A stretch of DNA of 64,000 bases from UBA6623 sp965217195 (lineage in GTDB: Bacteria > Acidobacteriota > Terriglobia > Bryobacterales > UBA6623): positions 186,001 to 250,000 of the forward strand of contig CBDCHL010000005.1 in the NCBI GenBank assembly GCA_965217195.1, written 5' to 3'. The stretch's first letter is position 1. Each line of letters starts with the position of its first letter. Below, piece by piece: positions 30,459 to 38,446 of this stretch. The notes under the pieces were generated by a model, which was given only the letters and a program-made list of their open reading frames with translations, made no database searches and had not been told where the DNA came from. Made by a program: the position numbers and the translations under genes.

Positions 30459-31058
30459 ATGGATGATCTCGCCGCGCCGATGTCCCGCTTGGTTGACGAG
30501 CTGAAACGTCTGCCCGGCATCGGCGCCAAGTCGGCGCAACGCATGGCTTTTCACTTGCTTGGCGTCCCTAGAGACGACGCCGATAGGCTGGCCCGCGCCG
30601 TGGTTGAAATGCGTGAGCAGATTCAGCTCTGCGGCCAATGCAACAATCTCTCCGAAGGCCCTCTGTGTCACTTTTGCGCCGACGGCGGCCGTGACGGAAA
30701 AATCATCTGTGTCGTCGAGCAGCCGACTAATATCATCACGGTCGAACGCACCCGACAATACCGCGGCTGCTACCACGTGTTGCACGGCGCCCTCTCACCG
30801 CTCCGCGACGTCGGTCCTGAAGACCTCATGCTCAAGAACCTGCTGGAACGTCTCTCCGGCGGCGAAGTGCAGGAAATCATTCTCGCGACCAGCCCCACAA
30901 CGGAGGGACAAGCAACCGCGACTTACCTGGCGCGTCTGCTGAAACCTCTCGGCGTGCGAGTTTCGCGCATCGGCATGGGCATCCCCGTCGGTACCGAACT
31001 CGACTACGTCGACGAGGCCACCATGATGGAGGCCATCGACGGCCGCCGCGAGCTGTAA
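30459..31058 (+). CDS. recR: Recombination mediator RecR
   Basis: RecFOR-pathway protein of 199 residues. It shows the helix-hairpin-helix (VDELKRLPGIGAKSAQRMAF), the C4 zinc finger (CGQCNNLSEGPLCHFC), the Toprim motif (ICVVEQPTNIITVERT) and the Walker-B-like C-terminal segment (RVSRIGMGIPVGTELDYVDE). Length is typical. It acts with RecO and RecF to load RecA on gapped DNA. It lies 230 bases after ebfC, a longer gap than usual, so it may also have its own promoter; no RNA gene was recognised in that gap. Confidence 0.96.
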   Translation: MDDLAAPMSRLVDELKRLPGIGAKSAQRMAFHLLGVPRDDADRLARAVVEMREQIQLCGQCNNLSEGPLCHFCADGGRDGKIICVVEQPTNIITVERTRQYRGCYHVLHGALSPLRDVGPEDLMLKNLLERLSGGEVQEIILATSPTTEGQATATYLARLLKPLGVRVSRIGMGIPVGTELDYVDEATMMEAIDGRREL

Positions 31059-31097
31059 AGCACTGCCAATTCTTAAAAGACGGCTCTATACTCGTGG

Positions 31098-31472
31098 GTG
31101 GTGCCGACTCCCTCGTCGCAGCGAGACTCGAATCCCGAGGCCCGGTGGCTCTGCTCTCATCTGGTCGAGCTAAGCTTTCTGGGAGATCGATCTCTCTCGG
31201 AAACCGGGCTGCTGGAAGAGATCGGCGCCACTCAGGCTTGGGTCGCTGTTGAAACGGCGTATCCCATGGGCAGCCACGTAGATTTCACGGCCCAAGGCTT
31301 CCGGGTGTCGGCTGAAGTCGTTGTGTGTCGTGCTCGCGAGAACGATTATCGAATCAAGCTTGAGTTTCAGGCCGGACGTCTGTGGAGTCCCGAGGTTTGG
31401 GAGCCTGATCACCTTTTCCGGCCGCCCTCGAAGAAATCGAAGGCGAAGGGCAATAGGGCTGCTGCGGGCTGA
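31098..31472 (+). CDS. Small PilZ-like protein
   Basis: A 124-residue protein starting at the GTG at 31098. The pattern LVELSFLGDRSLSETGLLEEIGATQAWVAVETAYPMGSHVDFTA... FRVSAEVVVCRARENDYRIKLEF resembles the beta-barrel of PilZ domains, but the c-di-GMP-binding RxxxR and DxSxxG motifs are not clearly present, so ligand binding is doubtful. The C-terminus is basic (PPSKKSKAKGNRAA). It follows recR by about 40 bases and may be cotranscribed. Confidence in the family is modest. Confidence 0.55.
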   Translation: MVPTPSSQRDSNPEARWLCSHLVELSFLGDRSLSETGLLEEIGATQAWVAVETAYPMGSHVDFTAQGFRVSAEVVVCRARENDYRIKLEFQAGRLWSPEVWEPDHLFRPPSKKSKAKGNRAAAG

Positions 31473-31629
31473 TCACTTTAATGATCGGAATACGCGCTCG
31501 TGCGACCGAGCGCCGGGCTTCGACGTGGCCCCTTCTCTAGTTGAGTGTTGCGTTGACGGCCGGCAAACCGGCAAGGCGTGGTCGTCAGTCCGCTTCCCGA
31601 GTCACCGGCGGGTAGCGATTTGAACGTGT

Positions 31630-32277
31630 CTACTTCTTCCGCACGAGCCGCGGGCACGCCCTGTAGAGTTTTTCGATCTTCGGCAGCGCGTTGACGATCA
31701 CGTAACCATGGTTGGGATTGCGCTCCACAAAATCCTGGTGATACTCCTCGGCTAGATAAAACCGTTCGAATGGCTCGATGGTGGTGACGATCTTGCGGTC
31801 GAATGCCTGTGTTTCGCCGAGCTGCCTGATGTAGGCCTCAGCGATGCGTTCTTGCTCGTCATTCGCCGGGAAGATGGCGGAGCGGTATTGAGGCCCATGG
31901 TCGGGACCTTGCCGGTTCAACTGCGTGGGATCGTGCGCCACGCTGAAGAACACTTTAAGAAGCTGCCCGTAGCTGATCTTCGAAGCGTTGTAGGTGACCT
32001 CGATGGCCTCCGCATGGGCTGTCCGGCCGCCGGCCACCAGACGGTAGTCCGCGGTTTCGGCCGTTCCCCCGGCGTATCCCGAAAGCACTTGAGTTACCCC
32101 TTCAACGAACTCGAAGACACCTTCCGTGCACCAGAAACATCCGCCCGCGAGGACGGCTTTCTCCATCACCGGCTCCGATTTGAGTTCCTGGTCGATTGCC
32201 GGGTCGGGGAACGCAGCTCCCGCACCGGCTGCCGCTCGCGCGGCGAGAAAAGTAGGTAGAAGCGCCCGCATCTTCAT
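31630..32277 (-). CDS. msrA: Peptide-methionine (S)-S-oxide reductase, exported
   Basis: MsrA enzyme of 215 residues that reduces the S-epimer of methionine sulfoxide. The catalytic motif is KAVLAGGCFWCTEGVFEF, where GCFWC contains the nucleophilic Cys, and TQVLSGYAGG follows. The active-site Glu and Asp segments (QGPDHGPQYRSAIF) are present. A hydrophobic Ala-rich N-terminus (MKMRALLPTFLAARAAAGAGAAF) suggests export, so it would repair periplasmic or secreted proteins. No msrB is fused or adjacent. Confidence 0.93.
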   Translation of the reverse strand: MKMRALLPTFLAARAAAGAGAAFPDPAIDQELKSEPVMEKAVLAGGCFWCTEGVFEFVEGVTQVLSGYAGGTAETADYRLVAGGRTAHAEAIEVTYNASKISYGQLLKVFFSVAHDPTQLNRQGPDHGPQYRSAIFPANDEQERIAEAYIRQLGETQAFDRKIVTTIEPFERFYLAEEYHQDFVERNPNHGYVIVNALPKIEKLYRACPRLVRKK

Positions 32278-32370
32278 GGTCGACCTCTCGCTTCCAGTCT
32301 AACTGTTGAGCGGCAGGTCCATACGCCACATCGTGCGCCGCAAAAACTCCGCTAAACTCTGGCCCTGTCC

Positions 32371-32994
32371 TCAACTCCGGTCCTCGGAGCTCTGATCCTC
32401 GAGCAACAATAGCCGCGCCGACAGATCATTGAACCGAGGCTCGGTGTTTTCGTTGAGTTCACGTTTGGCGCTTTTCAGGAGCATGCGTACCCGTTGAAGT
32501 TGCCGCCGATGGAATACCGCCTCCTCGACCAGCGCGAGGCAGCAATCGGCCATTTCCAGGTTCTGATCAACGGTTCGTTGTGGGATGTGAAACAGCTCTT
32601 CATAGCGTTCCCGCTGTTGGGCAACGCCCTGTTGCCTTTTTCGACACGGAACACACCTAACGCAATCGGATTCGAGGGCGAATCCAAGCTCCTCGTACCA
32701 ATATTGCTGTTCCTCGGCAAAGAAGATAAACCACTTGTCGCAATCACGGCATTTTCGTTTTACGTCGAAATAGTGCGTAACCGGAACGGTTGCAGGAGCT
32801 TGCCGAGATAGCCTTGCCGAGATCGCTGTATTGGCGATACGACATTCTTCGGGCGAGTGCCAATGAAGAAAGACATCGGCGTCGAAGTCGGTCTTGGGAT
32901 TGAGCCCGGTGATCCGCGGCCGCCGGCCGTATCGAGGATGGGTAACGTACTGGGCGTATTTGTCCACGCCTAAGCTTTTTCGAGTCTTTCGCAC
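32371..32994 (-). CDS. Zinc-ribbon protein
   Basis: A 207-residue soluble protein. The centre has a probable zinc-ribbon with two Cys pairs, CRDCDKWFIFFAEEQQYWYE and CVRCVPCRKRQ, matching the 'probable zinc-ribbon' (zf-trcl) pattern. The N-terminus is basic (MRKTRKSLGVDKYAQYVTHP) and the C-terminal third is helical with charged residues. I infer nucleic-acid or protein binding only from the ribbon. No functional link to msrA or the symporter fragment next to it is evident. Confidence 0.7.
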   Translation of the reverse strand: MRKTRKSLGVDKYAQYVTHPRYGRRPRITGLNPKTDFDADVFLHWHSPEECRIANTAISARLSRQAPATVPVTHYFDVKRKCRDCDKWFIFFAEEQQYWYEELGFALESDCVRCVPCRKRQQGVAQQRERYEELFHIPQRTVDQNLEMADCCLALVEEAVFHRRQLQRVRMLLKSAKRELNENTEPRFNDLSARLLLLEDQSSEDRS

Positions 32995-32999
32995 AGAGG

Positions 33000-33257
33000 T
33001 CCTTACTTGGCGTGCCGGCGGTGCTTTGGCGAAAGGCGGACAACTTCTCCGCGGCCACGGCGGTCACCATCGGGAACCTGGTCGTGTTGTGGATCGCCTT
33101 CTCAGGCTATTTCCCAGACTAATGGGCCTCCCTGAAGAATTCGTTTCACCCATTCATGGCGGTGATTCCGGGGGCGATAACGATCCTTCTGGTGGGCGTG
33201 ATTCTTAGCTCGCGGAATGCGCCCAGGGAAGACGACCTGAAACTGCCCCGGGAATAG
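33000..33257 (+). pseudogene. C-terminal remnant of a sodium/solute symporter
   Basis: The frame reads SLLGVPAVLWRKADNFSA... LVVLWIAFSGYFPD, then TAA at 33120-33122, then continues in frame as WASLKNSFHPFMAVIPG... ILLVGVILSSRN to the TAG at 33255. This is the last two membrane helices of an SSS-family symporter. The N-terminal 400 or so residues are missing and an in-frame stop breaks what remains, so it is a decayed remnant. It abuts the 5' end of the divergent zinc-ribbon gene and lies just before repeat copy 2. Confidence 0.65.
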
Positions 33258-33354
33258 TTCCCGGTGACCGGGCTCCGAAGGACAGGCCCGCGTTCCAGCT
33301 TTTCTGGGGAGACGGTATGCACCATCCGACGCGGGCCGAGGATACCCCTGTCTC

Positions 33355-33533
33355 GCCTGCATTTCTCACCACCTGGCGGTCGAAGCACGCAATAGGCCTG
33401 TCATTACTTCGTTACGGTTGCCTGCCGTGCTCACCGTACTGTTCGAGTACGCCTCCGCGCGCCGGGCGGCCCGTGCCTCGTACTGACAGCCCTCTCACGC
33501 ACTTCGCCTCGCCAGGTGGTGAGAAATGCAGGC
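33355..33533 (-). repeat. 179-bp self-complementary repeat, copy 2
   Basis: Inverse orientation relative to copy 1 (19311-19489), identical length, four differences, all transitions. It lies between the symporter remnant and the glycine-rich gene, whose 3' ends face each other. Its last base is the third base of the TAG stop of the glycine-rich gene. Pairing between its halves is preserved. Confidence 0.9.
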
Positions 33534-34354
33534 TAGAGCTCTAGTTGGCCGTTGAAGACCATCTTCTTGAGCTTGAACTTGCGCTTAATCTCCATGCGAT
33601 CGGTCTTCATCAAGAATTCGACGTCCTTGTCGTCCAAGGTGATCGGGTCGGTCCTGGGGAAGACGAAGTAGAGATCGGTCTTCTCCATCTGCGCGGTGAT
33701 TTGGAGATCGGCCGGAGCGATAGGCTCCTTGCCTTTCCGGCGTAGGCTTGTGTTTTGCTTGACTTGGTCGGGCATGCGCTGCATGAAGCCCGCCATGCGC
33801 CCGGGCAGGCCGGCCACGGAGACAAGGTAGTTGGGCTCCTCGCGGTTGATGTAATCCAGCCCGTCGGCCGCGGTTGCCGCCTCGTTGCCGTAGCGCAGCT
33901 TGACCGACGCTTGCTTGACGGGCAGCGCGGAGAACCAACGAACCACCGCGGTCATCTGCGGCATGGCCATGCCGCCGCCGGGGCCACCAAAGCCACCGCG
34001 GCCGCCGCGGCCACCACCGCCGCCACCGTAACCACCGCCGCCGCTACCACCCGCTCCGCCGAAGCTCGGACCACCGCCACTGCTACCGCCATAGGCACCG
34101 CCACCGCCGCCGCCACTGCCACCTTGACGGCCGCCACCTGGGCGGCCAAACCTGCCGTCGGCGCCGGCGCCGCCACCGAATGATCCGACCATGCGGATGG
34201 TGACGTTTTGGGACCAAGGCGATCTATTGAGAACTCTGTCGACTTCCTTGGTGCTCCATTCCGTGTACGACTTAGCCTCCCAGAAGTCAGCCGCCCACAG
34301 CATGGCCACGCTCATCGAAGCGGCTACCGCCACTCGAATAACTGGTTTCCTCAT
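33533..34354 (-). CDS. Secreted glycine-rich protein
   Basis: A 273-residue exported protein. The ATG at 34354 is chosen because GAGGTG precedes it and a signal peptide follows (MRKPVIRVAVAASMSVAMLWA). Mature N-terminus FWEAKSYTEWSTKEVDRVLNRSPWSQ is reminiscent of GWxTD-type proteins of Acidobacteriota. Residues about 60-130 are almost pure Gly with Ser/Arg/Phe, followed by a folded C-terminal domain (about 135-273). The stop codon uses the first base of the 179-bp repeat, so the C-terminus ends exactly where the repeat begins. Function unknown; the folded part is shared by many paralogues in this group. Confidence 0.75.
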   Translation of the reverse strand: MRKPVIRVAVAASMSVAMLWAADFWEAKSYTEWSTKEVDRVLNRSPWSQNVTIRMVGSFGGGAGADGRFGRPGGGRQGGSGGGGGGAYGGSSGGGPSFGGAGGSGGGGYGGGGGGRGGRGGFGGPGGGMAMPQMTAVVRWFSALPVKQASVKLRYGNEAATAADGLDYINREEPNYLVSVAGLPGRMAGFMQRMPDQVKQNTSLRRKGKEPIAPADLQITAQMEKTDLYFVFPRTDPITLDDKDVEFLMKTDRMEIKRKFKLKKMVFNGQLEL

Positions 34355-34475
34355 TGAGTTCACCTCAATAGTGCCGCAGTGCTAAAGCTCACGGCGTCTC
34401 CCCTCACCTTCATGGCGCGGATACGGACCCGCGGGTTACCGTGATTTCCGCTCGTTCGCATCGTACGACACCAGG

Positions 34476-35264
34476 CTACCGAATCCCGGAAAACGGCAGC
34501 GGTTGCATCTGAATATTTGTAATGTTTGAAACAACTTCCTCGTTGGCCCACTCGGGCTTGCTGCTCATTTCCTTCCATTCGTCGCTGGCGCCGAATTTGC
34601 CCCATGCCGCCTGGCGCGCCGTCAAGTCGTCGTACCAGACCATGTAGGTGAGATTGGGGAGTTTCGATCCGACAATTGCTTGCCCAAAGAAGACCGGGGT
34701 CACGCCGACCTTGCGGAACAGGGCGATTTCACCCTTGTTGAACATATTGATCTTCTCTCGAACGTCACGAAAAGTTTCGGCCTGATAGATACGCAGGTCG
34801 AATATGCGAGGCGGCTTGCCGGCAGCCGGCGCGGAGGGCGTCTCGAGCTTCGGCATGCCGTCAAAGGCCCGTAACAGCGAAGATTCCATGCGGATGAAAG
34901 GCGGTTCGGCCTCTGAGCCGATTTTGTCGGCGGCGCGCATCCATGGCTTGTCGGCGGCCTTGCGGGCGCTCTTGGCCTCCATATCCGCAAGCGAGTCGTG
35001 GGCCAGAACCATGACGAGCATGGGAGTCTCGGCGCCCATCGTGACGTTGAAATAGCCGACCGGCCCAAAGTCGTTTCGTTTGGTCATCGGGACGTGATGT
35101 TTTTCCAGAAACTCGCTCAGTCGCGCAGGTTGAAGGGCGCGGCTGTTGCGGAGTTGGAAATGGCGTACCTCGATGAATTGGTTCGGGGGGTGGTCGGCGG
35201 CTGAGGCGGCCCCGGCGGTGAGTCCTCCGGCGGCGGAAGCGGTAAGAAAATGGCGTCGTTGCAT
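34476..35264 (-). CDS. NIPSNAP-family secreted protein
   Basis: A 262-residue protein with a twin-arginine-type signal (MQRRHFLTASAAGGLTAGAA), chosen as start because it gives this signal and removes 44 unlikely upstream residues. The mature part has two ferredoxin-like halves: FIEVRHFQLRNSRALQPARLSEFL... and FDLRIYQAETFRDVREKINMFNKGEI..., the NIPSNAP pattern. Such proteins are dimeric alpha/beta barrels; most have no assigned reaction. It is divergent from the DUF1330 gene at 35414, another member of the same fold class. Confidence 0.85.
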   Translation of the reverse strand: MQRRHFLTASAAGGLTAGAASAADHPPNQFIEVRHFQLRNSRALQPARLSEFLEKHHVPMTKRNDFGPVGYFNVTMGAETPMLVMVLAHDSLADMEAKSARKAADKPWMRAADKIGSEAEPPFIRMESSLLRAFDGMPKLETPSAPAAGKPPRIFDLRIYQAETFRDVREKINMFNKGEIALFRKVGVTPVFFGQAIVGSKLPNLTYMVWYDDLTARQAAWGKFGASDEWKEMSSKPEWANEEVVSNITNIQMQPLPFSGIR

Positions 35265-35413
35265 GCAGACTGTTATACCACGCCCAGGGTGGGTAGCTTG
35301 GTGTGGTTGGTAGGGTGTTGGAGTCTGGGGCTGACCGGCTGAGAGCCGGTCACTACCGCTGCTTTCGGCGTGGAGACTCGGTACAATCAAGCGCACTTGG
35401 AGGAGGGAATGCT

Positions 35414-35833
35414 ATGCGAAGATTGTTGAATCGAGCCGGGGGGCTTGTCGCCGCTTTCGTGCTGGGCTTTTGGGCGGCCCATCCGACGGACTTTGGCGCG
35501 GTGGCGGCGCCGGTCGCTGCGGGCGCCAAACCAGCTTACGTCATTGTGAGCGCCAAGATAGTTCACCCGGACCAGTTGGGGCCTTATCGTGAGGCCGCGG
35601 TTCCGCTGGCGGAGAAGGCGGGAATGGAAGTCCTTGCGGCCGGCGACAGCGGTTCTTCGGTCCGTGTCTTGGAAGGCGAATGGCCCTACCAGGGTCGCTT
35701 GGTCGTGGAGAAGTTCGACTCGATGAATGCGTTGCTGAGTTTCTGGAATTCGCCGGGATATCAGGCGGCCAAGAAGCTCCGCGAGGGGCTTGTCGAGGTG
35801 AACTTCATCATCGCGGTTGACCCGGAGGAGTAG
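35414..35833 (+). CDS. Secreted DUF1330 protein
   Basis: A 139-residue protein starting at the ATG at 35414 after a strong GGAGGAGG. Residues 1-34 form a signal peptide or anchor (LLNRAGGLVAAFVLGFWAA). The rest is one DUF1330 domain (AYVIVSAKIVHPDQLGPYRE... to REGLVEVNFIIAVDPEE), a small dimeric alpha/beta barrel. The function of the family is not known. It is divergent from the NIPSNAP gene with about 150 bases between. Confidence 0.85.
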   Translation: MRRLLNRAGGLVAAFVLGFWAAHPTDFGAVAAPVAAGAKPAYVIVSAKIVHPDQLGPYREAAVPLAEKAGMEVLAAGDSGSSVRVLEGEWPYQGRLVVEKFDSMNALLSFWNSPGYQAAKKLREGLVEVNFIIAVDPEE

Positions 35834-35906
35834 GTGGGTTCTCGGTAACCTTGCGGGCATGAGGCGATGCCGGTACCGAAGAATGGACGCGGGTTCCGGC
35901 TACTGT

Positions 35907-35962
35907 GAAGACACGGCGGCACGAAGCCGCCGCGGCTCGCCTGGAGGCGCGCGCCACGTCGG
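35907..35962. repeat. REP-like hairpin element A
   Basis: Shares its frame (GAAGACACGGCGGCA at one end, GCCTGGAGGCGCGCGCCACG toward the other) with element B at 40747. The hairpin core is GGCGGC-ACGAA-GCCGCC. It lies six bases beyond the stop of the HTH-propeller gene at 35968 (minus strand). Confidence 0.75.
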
Positions 35963-35967
35963 GCTTT

Positions 35968-38151
35968 CTAGCGGGTCGCGCTCACCTGGGGTAGGAAGTT
36001 TTTCATCGCCCAGATCTCGGACGTGGTTCGGTTGCCTGTCGTGGCGTGAAACAACAACTGCCGTCCGTCGGGGTGCACGCTCAGACCCAACACGCCGGCG
36101 CTGTCAATCGCCACTCCGGTCCTTGTCGCCGGCCCGCCCTTCAAAGGTATGCGCCATAGCTCGCTCTTCGGGTACTTGCCTTGAGAAAAGATCAAGTGCT
36201 TTCCGTCCGGCGTCCACGCTACGCCGGAGATTTGGTTGAGTGCATCTTCCCGGGGTAGGGTGGCGACATCGCGCACAGTACGGTCTTTCAACGACAAAAC
36301 GCTTAGCGTCTTTGCTCTGCACAGCGCTAAATCACTTCCATCCGGCGACAGAGCCATGTCCCGGAAATAATTGTCCAAGGGCGGTTCGGTGTACATTTCA
36401 GTTTCCTCGCCGGTTGCCAGTCGCCGCATAACAAGGCGCCGCGTCTTCAATTCATCATCGTCGTGAACGTAGAAAACCGATTTGCCGTCGGCGGACCAAA
36501 CTCCGTCCCATATACGTCCCTCGCCGACCCGCAGAATACGCTCGGTCTTCCCCGTGGCCGGGTCGATTCGATAAAGACCGTCGCGGTCCTTCTCGATTCC
36601 GCCGGCCGCCAACAGCGAGCGTCCGTCCGGGGACCATCGCGCAGTCAGCCCCTTGTAGTTGTCTAAAGGCAGGGGAATCTCACGTTCCGCGCCGGTTTCA
36701 AGATTTCGGATCACGAGGGACCACGATTGGGTGAATCGGCCCGGTTCGCTAAGAACCGCGTAGGAGAGATAATTGCCGTCGCGCGAAAAGGCGGGACCTC
36801 CACTGCGCCCGTCATGAAGAAGGCTCACTTGCAAGGGGTCGGCGGTCGCCTTGCCGGTCGAGGGATCGAACTCGGCGGTATACACGTTACTCGTTCCCGT
36901 GACGACGCCGTAGTAATAAGAGCCGTCGCGAGCGAAACCCTGCGGCCGGACGAGACCGATGTTGCTCTTGACCAATTGAGGGGTTCCGGTTCGGGATCCC
37001 TCCTCGACGCCGATCATCCAGGCGGCGTGGCTTCCGGTTCGATTGCTGGTGAATAGGATTCGATCGCCATACGGCGTCCATCCGAGCACTCGGTCGTCGG
37101 CGGGATGCTCGACCAGTTTGATCTCCCGGCTGCCGTCAACGGTAAGGAGGTAGATATCTCGTCCCGTGACGTCTTTGCTCGGCGGGAAATCGTAGACGAT
37201 GTAGTCTCCGTCGGGAGAGAAACGCATTCCCCTTGGCACGCGCCAATCGAAGGACTTGAGCACACGGACGTCTCCGGTTTCCAGACTAATCAGACCCATT
37301 TGAGTCGTTTCATCTTGGCCCTTGAGAACCAGTAGGATGTGTTTGCCGTCCGGGGACCAATCGGTGGGGGAAACGTAGAGCGTCTCGGGATTTTGATACA
37401 AGAGACGGGAAGCCGGAGGACCGCCGTCGCCGGTCAAGGGCGCGAGACGCAGTTCGACGCAGCAGGTGTTGTCTTTCCAGTTTTCCCAGGTGTAGGCAAT
37501 CATCTTGCCGTCCGGGGAAAAGACGGAGACCCCGGCATACGCGTCGGGCTCATCGTTCCAATTGGTGTCCGTGAGAGTGCGATTTTGGCCGGCGCCTAGG
37601 TCTCGAACTGCCAGGTTGCCGCTATTCCAGTCGACGAAGCTCAGGTAGCGGCCGTCGGGCGAAACGCGGCCCGTTGTGTCCGTCATCGCCTCCGCCCAGA
37701 TTCGTTTCGCTTCGAGTTCGGACCCCGCTTCGGCGCGGGCTTCCTCGGGACCGAAATGCGGACCGTTGCCTACCGAGATCAGCGACAGCACGAGTACAAG
37801 CGCCAAAGTCAAGCCGGTTAACGGTCGGCGCCATGGGGGCCAAGCCAACGGCGAGAGCGGGCCGTCTCGGAATGCGGATTCGACTTCCTTGGTCTCCAAT
37901 GATGGTTTCCGAGTCGCGCGCCAAGCGTCCAGTTCGCCGGCGTAAGCGTAGACGGTGCTGCGAGACAGATGCTCGTGGCGGTGGACGGGAAGCCCTTCGT
38001 ACTTTTCCCAACGTCTCACGGTGCGGGCGTCGCGTTGGAGGTAGGCGCCGATCTCCTTCCAGGATTCGAGCGGCTGTTCTTGATGCTCTTCGGGCATCGA
38101 GGGAAGAGGCTCTTCGGCGTTGGGATTGGTGGGGGGATTTCGGGCGGCCAT
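35968..38151 (-). CDS. Membrane regulator: HTH + TolB/PD40 propeller (paralogue 1)
   Basis: A 727-residue protein. The N-terminal domain (PLESWKEIGAYLQRDARTVRRW, EGLPVHRH..., STVYAYAGELDAWR; residues about 28-80) is a MerR/excisionase-like helix-turn-helix common in Acidobacteriota. A membrane helix follows (LTGLTLALVLVLSLISVGNG, about 110-130). The remainder is a WD40-like beta-propeller of PD40/TolB repeats (VSPDGRYLSFVDW, FSPDGKMIAYTWE, WSPDGKHILLVL, and others). A DNA-binding cytoplasmic head and extracytoplasmic propeller suggest a ToxR-like one-component sensor. The ATG at 38151 is preceded by GGAG. A paralogue lies directly upstream. Confidence 0.88.
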   Translation of the reverse strand: MAARNPPTNPNAEEPLPSMPEEHQEQPLESWKEIGAYLQRDARTVRRWEKYEGLPVHRHEHLSRSTVYAYAGELDAWRATRKPSLETKEVESAFRDGPLSPLAWPPWRRPLTGLTLALVLVLSLISVGNGPHFGPEEARAEAGSELEAKRIWAEAMTDTTGRVSPDGRYLSFVDWNSGNLAVRDLGAGQNRTLTDTNWNDEPDAYAGVSVFSPDGKMIAYTWENWKDNTCCVELRLAPLTGDGGPPASRLLYQNPETLYVSPTDWSPDGKHILLVLKGQDETTQMGLISLETGDVRVLKSFDWRVPRGMRFSPDGDYIVYDFPPSKDVTGRDIYLLTVDGSREIKLVEHPADDRVLGWTPYGDRILFTSNRTGSHAAWMIGVEEGSRTGTPQLVKSNIGLVRPQGFARDGSYYYGVVTGTSNVYTAEFDPSTGKATADPLQVSLLHDGRSGGPAFSRDGNYLSYAVLSEPGRFTQSWSLVIRNLETGAEREIPLPLDNYKGLTARWSPDGRSLLAAGGIEKDRDGLYRIDPATGKTERILRVGEGRIWDGVWSADGKSVFYVHDDDELKTRRLVMRRLATGEETEMYTEPPLDNYFRDMALSPDGSDLALCRAKTLSVLSLKDRTVRDVATLPREDALNQISGVAWTPDGKHLIFSQGKYPKSELWRIPLKGGPATRTGVAIDSAGVLGLSVHPDGRQLLFHATTGNRTTSEIWAMKNFLPQVSATR

Positions 38152-38324
38152 GATGATCTCCGTTGCCCTTGGCGGGCGCGTGGTCTGGGTGTGCTCTGAA
38201 TGTACGGCGGATGGTTAGAGGTTGCAAGAGAAAAGTGCGGACGGGGAGCGGGGTGTCCGCCGATGTCCTCTATTTGTTCGGCCGGAACGAGGTGTGGGTG
38301 GAGATGACGAGGCTGCGTGGAGAA

Positions 38325-38390
38325 AGACATGTCGGGCTCGAAAGCCCGACACGGTACGCCGGAGGTGCCACGTCGGAGGGCGCTACATCG
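38325..38390. repeat. REP-like hairpin element C
   Basis: Hairpin with 9-bp perfect stem TGTCGGGCT / AGCCCGACA and loop CGAA, followed by GGAGGTGCCACGTCGG, the same 3' segment as elements A and B. The stem sequence is quite different from A and B while pairing is kept. It lies beyond the stop of the second HTH-propeller gene (38447). Confidence 0.7.
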
Positions 38391-38446
38391 GCAGGGTGGC
38401 GTAGGGCGGACTACGTTGGGTGGACTCGTGGCGGAGGATTCAGCTG

